From an uncultured Candidatus Saccharibacteria bacterium (lineage in GTDB: Bacteria; Patescibacteriota; Saccharimonadia; Saccharimonadales; Saccharimonadaceae): a stretch of DNA of 7,911 nt. Where the stretch lies: the NCBI GenBank assembly GCA_947304075.1, contig CAMYZY010000026.1, forward strand, positions 1 to 7,911. The letters are read 5' to 3'. The position numbers and the translations under genes are program-made. Position 1 is the stretch's first letter; each line of letters opens with the position of its first letter. Shown here piece by piece: positions 1 to 5,883 of this stretch. The notes under the pieces are model-generated. The model had not been told where the DNA came from. It ran no database searches and saw nothing but the letters and a program-made list of their open reading frames with translations.

Positions 1-1604
1 GGAAAGTAATGATGGTGGAAGCTGGAATGAAAGAAATCCCAGAAGAAACAATCATTGAAGCTATGCATTGGGCCGTTAATAATGTTAAACCGGTACTGGA
101 TTTACAGAGAGAGTTAGCAAAACAAGTGGCGGCACCGGAACAGGAATATGAGTTGGTGTTGCCCGATGATGAAATTTTGAAGGAAGTAGAAGAATGGACT
201 AAGGGCAAATTTGGTTCGAACGTGCGTGGAAATGTGATGGAAAGAGCACATATTTTGGATGACATTAAATATGCAATGCATGACGAATTTGCGCTTTCTA
301 AAGGTCAGGGTGAGACTGATAATGAAAAGGTTGAGTGGTATGACGAGAATTTGCGTGATGTGTATGATCAGGCGTTTGAGCTTGCGGTATTTAAGGAAGT
401 GCGTCGGGGAATTGTAGAAGAAGGTGTAAGGCCGGATGGGCGAAAGCTCGATGAAGTAAGACCATTATCAAGTCAGGTTGGAATTTTGCCAAGGACGCAT
501 GGTTCTTCGTTATTTACACGTGGTGTGACACAGGCGATGAATATTGTTACTTTGGCACCTTTGTCGTATTCACAGGATGTGGATACGATGGAGGTTACGG
601 ATGGTAAGCGTCGCTATATGCATCATTACAATGCGCCGTCTTATACGGTAGGGGAGCCGGGTCGGATTGGCTCGCCAGGTCGACGCGAGATTGGACATGG
701 ATATTTGGCGGAAAGAGCTTTAATTCCGGTACTACCGAGCGAAGAAGATTTTCCTTATGCGATTAGAAGCGTGACTGAAATAATGTCGCAAAATGGTTCG
801 ACGTCGATGGCGGCGACTTGTTCTTCGTGTATGGCTTTGATGGATGCAGGCGTACCAATTAAGAGACCGGTATCTGGGGTAGCGATGGGATTAATGGTGG
901 ATGTGCCAAAAGGCACCGAAATTACGGCTGATGATGTTGATAAGGCATATGTTCTGACCGATTTGATGGACGCGGAAGATTTTGCGGGAGATATGGATTT
1001 TAAGGTAACTGGTACTGAGCAGGGTGTAACGGCGCTTCAGATGGATATGAAGGTGCATGGTTTGCCGGTAGAAATTATGGAAAAGGCGTTGAAGCAGTCA
1101 CACGAAGGTAGGATGTTTATTTTGAAACATATTAAGGAAGTAATTGATAAGCCGCGTGCGGAAATATCGCCTTATGCGCCAAGAATTGAAAAGTTGATGG
1201 TGAAACCGGAAAAGATTGGTGCAATTATCGGTAAGGGTGGTGAAATGATAAATAAAATTACGACCGAAACTGGAGCTGAAGTGGACATTGAAGATTCTGG
1301 ACTTGTGACAGTTTCTGGTAATGACCCGGAGAAAATTCAGAAGGCTCTAGATTGGATTAAATCATTAGTCGAAGAGCCGGAAGTTGGGAAGATTTACGAT
1401 GGGACGGTGGTGTCGATTAAGGATTTCGGGGCTTTTGTAAATATTATGCCGGGGATTGATGGAATGCTTCACATTTCGCAAATCGTGGAAGGACGTAGAC
1501 TAAAGAAAGTAGAAGAAGTTTTGCATGTGGGTGATAAGGTACGTGTGAGATTAGTGGCGATTGACAATGGGAAATTGTCGCTATCGATGATTGGAGTGAA
1601 ATAG
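1..1604 (+). CDS. pnp: Polynucleotide phosphorylase (PNPase), 5'-truncated by the window edge
   Basis: 3'-to-5' exoribonuclease that uses phosphate to release nucleoside diphosphates from RNA; it normally works in the cytoplasm as a trimer. The reading frame is open at the window start (first full codon at base 3), so roughly the first 190-200 residues of a ~700-residue family are missing, including the first RNase PH core. Counting from the Met at base 9: helical linker about 25-125; second RNase PH core about 130-385, with RPDGR (141-145), LPRTHGS (160-166), GRREIGHG (224-231), phosphate-site NGSTSMA (262-268) and EDFAGDMDFK (323-332), which carries the Asp/Asp/Lys metal ligands (E. coli D486, D492, K494). 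A KH domain follows at about 393-448 (GKGG at 408-411), then S1 at about 458-528. The protein ends right after S1 with no tail. Slight oddities are RGVTQ where RGETQ is usual, and a CSSC pair at 271-274. TAG stop, followed by a hairpin. Confidence 0.97.
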   Translation, partial: KVMMVEAGMKEIPEETIIEAMHWAVNNVKPVLDLQRELAKQVAAPEQEYELVLPDDEILKEVEEWTKGKFGSNVRGNVMERAHILDDIKYAMHDEFALSKGQGETDNEKVEWYDENLRDVYDQAFELAVFKEVRRGIVEEGVRPDGRKLDEVRPLSSQVGILPRTHGSSLFTRGVTQAMNIVTLAPLSYSQDVDTMEVTDGKRRYMHHYNAPSYTVGEPGRIGSPGRREIGHGYLAERALIPVLPSEEDFPYAIRSVTEIMSQNGSTSMAATCSSCMALMDAGVPIKRPVSGVAMGLMVDVPKGTEITADDVDKAYVLTDLMDAEDFAGDMDFKVTGTEQGVTALQMDMKVHGLPVEIMEKALKQSHEGRMFILKHIKEVIDKPRAEISPYAPRIEKLMVKPEKIGAIIGKGGEMINKITTETGAEVDIEDSGLVTVSGNDPEKIQKALDWIKSLVEEPEVGKIYDGTVVSIKDFGAFVNIMPGIDGMLHISQIVEGRRLKKVEEVLHVGDKVRVRLVAIDNGKLSLSMIGVK

Positions 1605-1608
1605 TTTA

Positions 1609-1634
1609 AAGCCCCGTTAAAACTAACGGGGCTT
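1609..1634 (+). terminator. Rho-independent-type terminator hairpin after pnp
   Basis: A perfect 11-bp inverted repeat, AAGCCCCGTTA (1609-1619) and TAACGGGGCTT (1624-1634), encloses a 4-nt loop. It starts four bases after the PNPase stop codon and has a CCCCG/CGGGG core. The trailing U-tract is poor (TT within the stem end, then GTTG), so termination may be partial. It is the only convincing terminator hairpin in the window. Confidence 0.8.
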
Positions 1635-1635
1635 G

Positions 1636-1663
1636 TTGAGAAAATCAGAATTTATTGTATAAT
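1636..1663 (+). promoter_or_regulatory. Promoter of lepA (leaderless layout)
   Basis: -35 TTGAGA (1636-1641, five of six consensus bases), a 16-bp spacer and a consensus -10 TATAAT (1658-1663). The -35 begins one base after the pnp terminator stem. Only 7 nt separate the -10 from the lepA ATG at 1671, so the predicted transcript begins at or next to the start codon. No Shine-Dalgarno sequence is visible. Arms ATTTATT (1650-1656) and AATAAAT (1664-1670) form a dyad around the -10. Confidence 0.7.
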
Positions 1664-1670
1664 AATAAAT

Positions 1671-3443
1671 ATGGAAAACATTCGGAATTTTTGTATTATT
1701 GCGCATATCGACCATGGGAAGTCCACGATTGCGGATAGAATGATGGAGCTTACGGGGACGGTGGCAAAGCGGGAGATGAAAGAACAGCTCCTGGATTCGA
1801 TGGAGCTTGAGCGTGAGAAAGGTATTACGATTAAACTTACTCCTGTGACGATGCATTGGAAGGGATACGTTTTAAATTTGATTGATACTCCGGGGCACGT
1901 GGATTTCTCTTACGAAGTTTCGCGTTCGTTGCAAGCTGTGGAAACCGCGGTTTTGGTTGTTGATGCGACGCAGGGGATACAAGCGCAGACGTTGGCAAAT
2001 GTATATTTGGCTTTGGAGCAAGATTTGACGATTATTCCGGTGATAAATAAAGTGGATTTGCCGGCGGCAGATGTGGAAGGGGTGTCGGCGCAGATTATTA
2101 ATTTACTTGGATGTGGTCGCGAAGAAATTATTGAAGCGTCTGGTAAAACTGGACTTGGCGTAGATAAAATTTTGGATATGATAGTCGAGCGTGGGCCGGA
2201 GCCGAAAGTAGCTGATTCGGATAAGACGCGGGCGCTGATATTTGATTCGTATTTTGATGATTATCGAGGGGTGGTTTTGTATGTGAGAATTTTTGAAGGG
2301 GAAATTGACAAGAATTCTGAAATTCTAATGATGGCGACAAATACTAAGGGTTTGGCGCTAGAAGTCGGCATTCTTACTCCAAAAATGACTCTAAGAGATA
2401 AATTGAAAGCTGGTGAAATTGGCTACATTGTGACAAACCTTAAAACTACGCGTGAAGCGAAAGTGGGCGACACTGTGACCTTGGTAAAAGAAAAAGCGGA
2501 GAAAGCTTTGCCCGGGTACAAAAACGTGTTGCCGTTTGTGTATGCAGGGTTTTTCCCAGTGAGCAATGATCAGTATAAAGAGTTAAAGGAAGCAATTGAA
2601 AAATTGTCTTTGTCGGATTCGGCACTCAGATATGAACCAGAAAACTCGCCAGTGCTTGGATTTGGGCTTCGGATTGGGTTTTTGGGATTATTGCATATGG
2701 ACATTATCAAAGAGCGACTTGAACGAGAATTTGATTTGGATTTAATTGTGACGAACCCGTCGACAAATTATGAAGTAGTGATGAATAATGGTCAGATTAT
2801 TGAAATAAAGTCGGCGAGCGATTTGCCGGATGCATCAGAAATTAAAGAAATACGAGAACCATGGGTAAAAGGTGAGATTATTTTGCCAAAATCAATGATT
2901 GGAAATGTACTTAATTTAATAAATGAGAAACGTGGGCATCAGACAAGTGTGTCGTATATAGAATCTAGGGCAGTGATTGATTTTGAAGCGCCAATGGCGA
3001 ATCTTTTGACGGATTTTTATGATCAATTAAAATCGGCAACTTCGGGTTATGCTTCGTTTAATTATGAACTTGATGGTTACCGAGCAGAAGATTTAGTGCG
3101 GGTAGATTTTTTGGTGGGTGGACACAAAATGGATGCACTTTCGGTGATGGCGCATCGCAGTGAAGCGGATGGAATTGGGCGTGAAGTTACTAAGAAATTA
3201 AAGGAAGTTATTCCGAGACAAAACTATGAAGTAGCACTTCAGGCGGCAATTGGAGCGAGAATTATTGCGCGGGAAACAATTGGAGCATATAGAAAAGACG
3301 TGACGGTGAAAATTCATACTGGCGATAGAGACAGAAAGGCGAAATTACTTGAAAAGCAAAAACGTGGCAAAGCACGCATGAAGAGATTTGGCAAAATTGA
3401 TATTCCGAGCGAAGCGTTTACGGTGATGCTAAAGCGCGACTAA
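1671..3443 (+). CDS. lepA: Elongation factor 4 (LepA), ribosomal back-translocase GTPase
   Basis: Translational GTPase related to EF-G, reported to act on stalled or assembling ribosomes. At 590 residues it matches the family (about 600) and looks complete. G domain about 1-185: P-loop AHIDHGKST (11-19), switch I region ending REKGITIK, DTPGH (72-76) with the catalytic His, NKVD (126-129) and SGKTG (157-161). Beta-barrel domain II follows, then domain III with the LepA-typical GFLGLLHMDIIKERLEREF, an EF-G-like domain V, and the LepA-specific C-terminal domain (LLEKQKRGKARMKRFGKIDI, then PSEAFTVML). The domain IV of EF-G is absent, as expected. The ATG at 1671 gives the family-typical MENIRNFCIIAHIDHG start. 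It has its own promoter just upstream, and no terminator is visible in the 31 bp before the next gene. Confidence 0.98.
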   Translation: MENIRNFCIIAHIDHGKSTIADRMMELTGTVAKREMKEQLLDSMELEREKGITIKLTPVTMHWKGYVLNLIDTPGHVDFSYEVSRSLQAVETAVLVVDATQGIQAQTLANVYLALEQDLTIIPVINKVDLPAADVEGVSAQIINLLGCGREEIIEASGKTGLGVDKILDMIVERGPEPKVADSDKTRALIFDSYFDDYRGVVLYVRIFEGEIDKNSEILMMATNTKGLALEVGILTPKMTLRDKLKAGEIGYIVTNLKTTREAKVGDTVTLVKEKAEKALPGYKNVLPFVYAGFFPVSNDQYKELKEAIEKLSLSDSALRYEPENSPVLGFGLRIGFLGLLHMDIIKERLEREFDLDLIVTNPSTNYEVVMNNGQIIEIKSASDLPDASEIKEIREPWVKGEIILPKSMIGNVLNLINEKRGHQTSVSYIESRAVIDFEAPMANLLTDFYDQLKSATSGYASFNYELDGYRAEDLVRVDFLVGGHKMDALSVMAHRSEADGIGREVTKKLKEVIPRQNYEVALQAAIGARIIARETIGAYRKDVTVKIHTGDRDRKAKLLEKQKRGKARMKRFGKIDIPSEAFTVMLKRD

Positions 3444-3459
3444 GATTTAAAAACAAGTA

Positions 3460-3468
3460 TGTTATAAT
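3460..3468 (+). promoter_or_regulatory. Extended -10 promoter of the 3475 gene (leaderless layout)
   Basis: TG (3460-3461), one base, then TATAAT (3463-3468) form a consensus extended -10. No good -35 is seen at 16-18 bp, which fits an extended -10 promoter. Six nt separate the -10 from the ATG at 3475, so the usual 7-nt offset places transcription start on the A of the start codon. The whole lepA-3475 gap is 31 bp. Confidence 0.6.
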
Positions 3469-3474
3469 TTAGAT

Positions 3475-3972
3475 ATGCGAAAAACGATAATTGTATTTAT
3501 TGTTATGGTGTTGGCTTTTTTGCCGGTTTATAATGTGATGGCAATTTCGGAAGGGCAAAGTAATTTGATTAAAAATAAATGCGATTCAATTCAAGAAGAC
3601 TTGAAACAGTTGCAAGTAGACGATTCTAGGGTGAGAGTGTATCTTGGTGCGTTGTATGAAAGAGTTTTGACTAAATATATTGTGCCATTAAACGTACGAT
3701 TAGTAGAGAATAGTATTTCGGATGTAGATTTTATTGAAAATCAAAACAATTTTGTGGCAGCAAAAATAGCTTTTGTGGATGATTTTGTGAATTATCAAAG
3801 AAGTTTGGAAGAGTTGACTTTGATAGACTGTAAAAAGAATACAGAAAGTTTTTACCAAAAACTGACGGTAGTGAGAGAAAAACGGGCGATAATGGCTAAA
3901 GATGTTGCAAAACTTTCTGGTCTTATGACGAAGCAAAAAAGCTTAGTGCTAAGCTTAATGGAGAATTTATAA
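3475..3972 (+). CDS. Secreted helical protein of unknown function
   Basis: Not a family I can name. The 165-residue protein begins with MRK, a hydrophobic stretch (about 5-21) and a plausible signal peptidase I site after VMA (residue 23, before ISEGQ), so it is probably exported. The mature part (about 142 residues) is rich in Lys, Glu, Gln and Leu and looks mostly helical, perhaps coiled coil, with two cysteines (36 and 119) that could pair outside the membrane. The segment around 51-78 (RVRVYLGALYERVLTKYIVPLNVRL, abridged here as RVRVYLG...YIVPLNVRL) looks structured rather than low-complexity. The start is fixed by the -10 six bases upstream. Its TAA is immediately followed by the ATG of the next gene, so the two are probably co-transcribed and translationally coupled. 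Export prediction is fairly secure; the role is unknown. Confidence 0.85.
   Translation: MRKTIIVFIVMVLAFLPVYNVMAISEGQSNLIKNKCDSIQEDLKQLQVDDSRVRVYLGALYERVLTKYIVPLNVRLVENSISDVDFIENQNNFVAAKIAFVDDFVNYQRSLEELTLIDCKKNTESFYQKLTVVREKRAIMAKDVAKLSGLMTKQKSLVLSLMENL
3939..3956 (+). repeat. Inverted repeat at the 3' end of the 3475 gene
   Basis: AAGCTTAG (3939-3946) and its perfect complement CTAAGCTT (3949-3956) are separated by TG. In RNA this could form a 7-bp stem with a GTGC loop, ending four bases before the GGAG of the next gene. It lies in coding sequence (SLVLSL), so selection on RNA structure is not established. Confidence 0.4.
3960..3963 (+). promoter_or_regulatory. Shine-Dalgarno site of the 3973 gene
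   Basis: GGAG lies 9 nt before the ATG at 3973 and inside the last codons of the preceding gene. This is a normal spacing and supports the chosen start. It contrasts with the leaderless genes in this window. Confidence 0.65.
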
Positions 3973-4341
3973 ATGGATAACGATGCCGAAAAAAAACAAA
4001 GTGGCGCACGCAACATTATAATAATGGGAGTAGTTGCTATTTTGGTGGCATTATCGACAACTGGTATTTCGCTTGCTATTTATCATAATTCGGGAGATAT
4101 TTATTTGGATAGGTCTAGACCGGGGTTTTTACCGGACAAGGACGAGATTGATGATGATGCTAATACTGTAAAACTTGATTATGAACTAGAAAAAAGTGGT
4201 GTAATTACGAGTGAAATATTAGATGAATACTTGGAAAACTTTGCGATTGAAGAAGAAAAAATGCAAGCATATAAGGAGCCATTTAGCGAAGGAGTGCTTT
4301 CTGATGCTAGTCTTGGAATTGAATATATCGAGGCGGAATAG
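3973..4341 (+). CDS. Small single-pass membrane protein with acidic tail, unknown function
   Basis: Unrecognised 122-residue protein. A short polar N-terminus containing KK and R (residues 1-13) is followed by one strongly hydrophobic segment (about 15-37, NIIIMGVVAILVALSTTGIS...). After it comes a tail of about 85 residues with 24 Asp/Glu against 7 Lys/Arg by my count. The positive-inside rule suggests the N-terminus is cytoplasmic and the acidic tail is outside. The start of the tail, YLDRSRPGFLPD (44-55), looks like a conserved motif, but I cannot name a family. There is no signal peptidase site, so it is probably anchored. The ATG directly abuts the TAA of the secreted protein gene and has GGAG at good spacing, so the pair is likely one bicistronic unit whose products may act together at the envelope. 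Confidence 0.82.
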   Translation: MDNDAEKKQSGARNIIIMGVVAILVALSTTGISLAIYHNSGDIYLDRSRPGFLPDKDEIDDDANTVKLDYELEKSGVITSEILDEYLENFAIEEEKMQAYKEPFSEGVLSDASLGIEYIEAE

Positions 4342-4349
4342 AGACTAAC

Positions 4350-4378
4350 TTGATTTTAGTTAGAAAAAGGCTTATACT
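4350..4378 (+). promoter_or_regulatory. Promoter of the fibro-slime gene
   Basis: -35 TTGATT (4350-4355, four of six consensus), exact 17-bp spacer, -10 TATACT (4373-4378, five of six). The predicted start near 4385 gives a leader of about 7 nt before the ATG at 4392. The TTG of the -35 is also in frame with the downstream gene and mimics an upstream start codon. A 6-bp inverted repeat, CTAACT (4345-4350) and AGTTAG (4358-4363), overlaps the -35. Confidence 0.65.
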
Positions 4379-4391
4379 TAAGAAAGGAAAC

Positions 4392-5513
4392 ATGAAGAAA
4401 AAGAATTTAAAGAAGTTTAGGACACTGGGGGCAATAGCCTTAGCAGGTTTTGTGCTCGCGGTGTTTCTTTCGATTTTTAGTTTATCAAACACGGTTAAAG
4501 AGATTTCTGATATTGCGGTATCAAAAACTCCTACGGCGATTTTAGCTAGTGCGGGAGTTATGGATGGTCGGGCGATTTCGGTGCCGGTATTATATTATGA
4601 TCAAAAGTCCGATGGTTGTGTAAATATTTATGATAATACGATGAAGAATGTTCTTGAAAGTCGGCAATTTGAATGGACGAGTTGTGACTATCATAACAAG
4701 CAGGTTGAAAGTGGAATGGTTGGGTTTGAATTAAGCGATACGTTTCTTCCGATAATTAGTAGTGGACAGCTACTCCCAAATCGCGGTCTTTCTGATACGA
4801 CACATTGGTTCTCGGTGGTGGATGGAAAAAGCGCAAGTTATGCTGGAACTCTAAAGTTCAATTATTCAGCGGATGGAGCAGAGTTTGCATTTTACAAGGA
4901 AGATTTTTATCCACTAGACGATGCTGAGTTTAGCAATGGTGATATTGTAAATAAAGATGGACATAACCATTTGTTTACGATGAATTTTGCGGTGCCGTTT
5001 ACACCACTTTTGAGCGGCGGGGAATACTTTGAAATAACGGCAGATGATGATACGTTTGTGTTTGTTGGCAACAAGTTGGTTGTTGATATGGGTGGAATTC
5101 ATGATGCTAAAACTGGTGCATTTATTATTCATGACAATGGCGATATCTATGCTTCGGTTGATGGAATAGATTTTGCATACACTGGTGTTTCCATTAATAA
5201 GGAAGACGGTTCAATTGTTAGAATATTCCATGCAGATAGAGATGCGAGCGAATCAACCTTAAACGTTAGATTCATGGGAATGAATTTGGCGGTTACGGAT
5301 ACAAAGATAGCAAAAGATGGTTCGGATGAAATTAGTGTAGCTTATGATCCAAACAATCCTTCCTATGTGGCGCCGCTTGGCGAAAGTGCGATATTCAAAC
5401 CAAATGGCACAAAAGGTTTGATTATCATGGCGACGATTGAGGGCGCAGTTTTAATCGTATTTTCGGTTTTTACAGTTATTATGGCGAAATTCTTTATTAA
5501 AGCAAAGAAATAA
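4392..5513 (+). CDS. Membrane-anchored fibro-slime (PA14-like) domain surface protein
   Basis: 373 residues from the ATG at 4392. An N-terminal KKKNLKKFR is followed by a hydrophobic segment (about 12-32, an uncleaved anchor or signal), an external region, and a second membrane segment near the C-terminus (about 342-366) with a Lys-rich end (KAKK), so both ends appear to sit in the membrane. The centre (about 150-300) matches the fibro-slime domain, a PA14-like beta fold named from Fibrobacter and slime-mould proteins: EYFEITADDDTFVFVGNKLV with VDMGGIHD after it (211-238; family pattern DDDxWVFxxGKLVxDLGGxH), and later FHADRDASESTLNVRF (279-294), like the family's FxAERxxxxSxFxI. The DDD run is the likely calcium or ligand site. 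Cys 76 and 98 could form a disulfide. The frame is also open to a TTG at 4350, but that TTG is the promoter -35; the GGA 3 nt before 4392 is too close for a good ribosome site. The ligand is unknown. Its stop abuts the tsaB stop. Confidence 0.9.
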   Translation: MKKKNLKKFRTLGAIALAGFVLAVFLSIFSLSNTVKEISDIAVSKTPTAILASAGVMDGRAISVPVLYYDQKSDGCVNIYDNTMKNVLESRQFEWTSCDYHNKQVESGMVGFELSDTFLPIISSGQLLPNRGLSDTTHWFSVVDGKSASYAGTLKFNYSADGAEFAFYKEDFYPLDDAEFSNGDIVNKDGHNHLFTMNFAVPFTPLLSGGEYFEITADDDTFVFVGNKLVVDMGGIHDAKTGAFIIHDNGDIYASVDGIDFAYTGVSINKEDGSIVRIFHADRDASESTLNVRFMGMNLAVTDTKIAKDGSDEISVAYDPNNPSYVAPLGESAIFKPNGTKGLIIMATIEGAVLIVFSVFTVIMAKFFIKAKK

Positions 5514-5846
5514 TTATTTTTTGGGCTTACTGATGTTGGCCGGACGGCCGTAGTCTGGTATGATGATTGGATTTTTTTTGCCATGATGATCATAAAGAGG
5601 GACGTTTAGTTCGTGAGCTAAAGTGTTAACGATACTAGCGCCAATGCGTAGTCCGGTGAAAGAGCCAGGTCCAGACATAAATGTAATTTTTTTGATGTCG
5701 CTCCAGGTTTTATCATTTTCTTTTAATCTGTCATTAATAAAACTTAAAAGTCTTTCGGCTAAAGTATTGCCAAAAGTGTGGGAATATTCTTTATCGTTTA
5801 GTTTAAGAATGGTGGTATCGGTAGATGTGTCCAAGTATAAATCCAT
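5514..5846 (-). CDS. tsaB: Compact TsaB, t6A37 tRNA-modification subunit
   Basis: TsaB is the non-catalytic partner of TsaD in the complex that transfers threonylcarbamoyl to A37 of ANN-decoding tRNAs. The 110-residue product begins with the ASKHA-type MDLYLDTST, has the predicted interface helices (about 26-45), and carries the family signature SGPGSFTGLRIG (58-69), then NTLAHELNVPLYD. Typical bacterial TsaB is about 220-240 residues, so only the N-terminal lobe is present. The last residues, IPDYGRPANISKPKK (96-110), resemble the short basic tail that ends many TsaB proteins, which suggests internal loss of the second lobe rather than simple truncation. A run of eight A (coding strand) precedes this tail. 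The rest cannot continue downstream because the fibro-slime gene occupies that DNA. It is the only gene here on the minus strand and diverges from tsaE across 16 bp. tsaD is not in the window. Identification is sure; function of the short form is inferred. Confidence 0.88.
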   Translation of the reverse strand: MDLYLDTSTDTTILKLNDKEYSHTFGNTLAERLLSFINDRLKENDKTWSDIKKITFMSGPGSFTGLRIGASIVNTLAHELNVPLYDHHGKKNPIIIPDYGRPANISKPKK

Positions 5847-5854
5847 GATATAAT
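5846..5854 (+). promoter_or_regulatory. tsaE-murC promoter (extended -10, leaderless layout)
   Basis: TG (5846-5847), one base, then TATAAT (5849-5854) form an extended -10 overlapping the tsaB start codon. No convincing -35 is seen inside tsaB. Eight nt separate it from the tsaE ATG, so the predicted mRNA starts within about two bases of the start codon. Confidence 0.6.
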
Positions 5855-5861
5855 ATTATAT
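5848..5861. repeat. 14-bp perfect palindrome forming the tsaB/tsaE divergent promoter core
   Basis: ATATAATATTATAT equals its own reverse complement. It holds two adjoining -10 hexamers facing opposite ways: TATAAT on the plus strand at 5849-5854 and TATAAT on the minus strand at 5860-5855. Exactly 8 nt lie between each hexamer and the start codon it faces. The entire tsaB-tsaE gap is 5847-5862. Confidence 0.75.
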
Positions 5862-5883
5862 AATGAATATTAAATCTGAACAA
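5855..5883 (-). promoter_or_regulatory. tsaB promoter (leaderless layout)
   Basis: On the minus strand, TATAAT (5860-5855) is preceded by TTGTTC (5883-5878, TTG conserved) at a 17-bp spacer. The -35 would lie inside the tsaE coding region. Eight nt separate the -10 from the tsaB ATG at 5846. It overlaps the opposing tsaE promoter, so the two may compete for polymerase. Confidence 0.5.

Noticed and set aside
1623..1856. Minus-strand open frame across the pnp-lepA gap and lepA start
   Set aside because: It overlaps the pnp terminator, the lepA promoter and conserved LepA P-loop codons, and its His/Arg-rich translation resembles no family. It is an antisense shadow, as are similar frames inside lepA, the 3475 gene, the fibro-slime gene and murC.
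4345..4363. Inverted repeat CTAACT/AGTTAG as an operator
   Set aside because: The arms are only 6 bp and the repeat occurs once. It is noted with the promoter but not claimed as a regulator site.
5490..5522. Terminator for the fibro-slime gene (TTCTTT/AAAGAA stem then a T-run)
   Set aside because: The stem is 6 bp with a single G-C pair and an 8-nt loop, too weak to call.
5538..5549. GC-rich hairpin GGCCG-GA-CGGCC as a terminator
   Set aside because: It has only a 2-nt loop, encodes the TsaB tail (YGRPA), and has no adjacent T-run on either strand; the nearest T-run is over 20 nt away.
5623..5853. Plus-strand open frame opposite tsaB
   Set aside because: The minus frame carries the clear TsaB signature and promoter; the plus frame has neither a ribosome site nor a recognisable motif.
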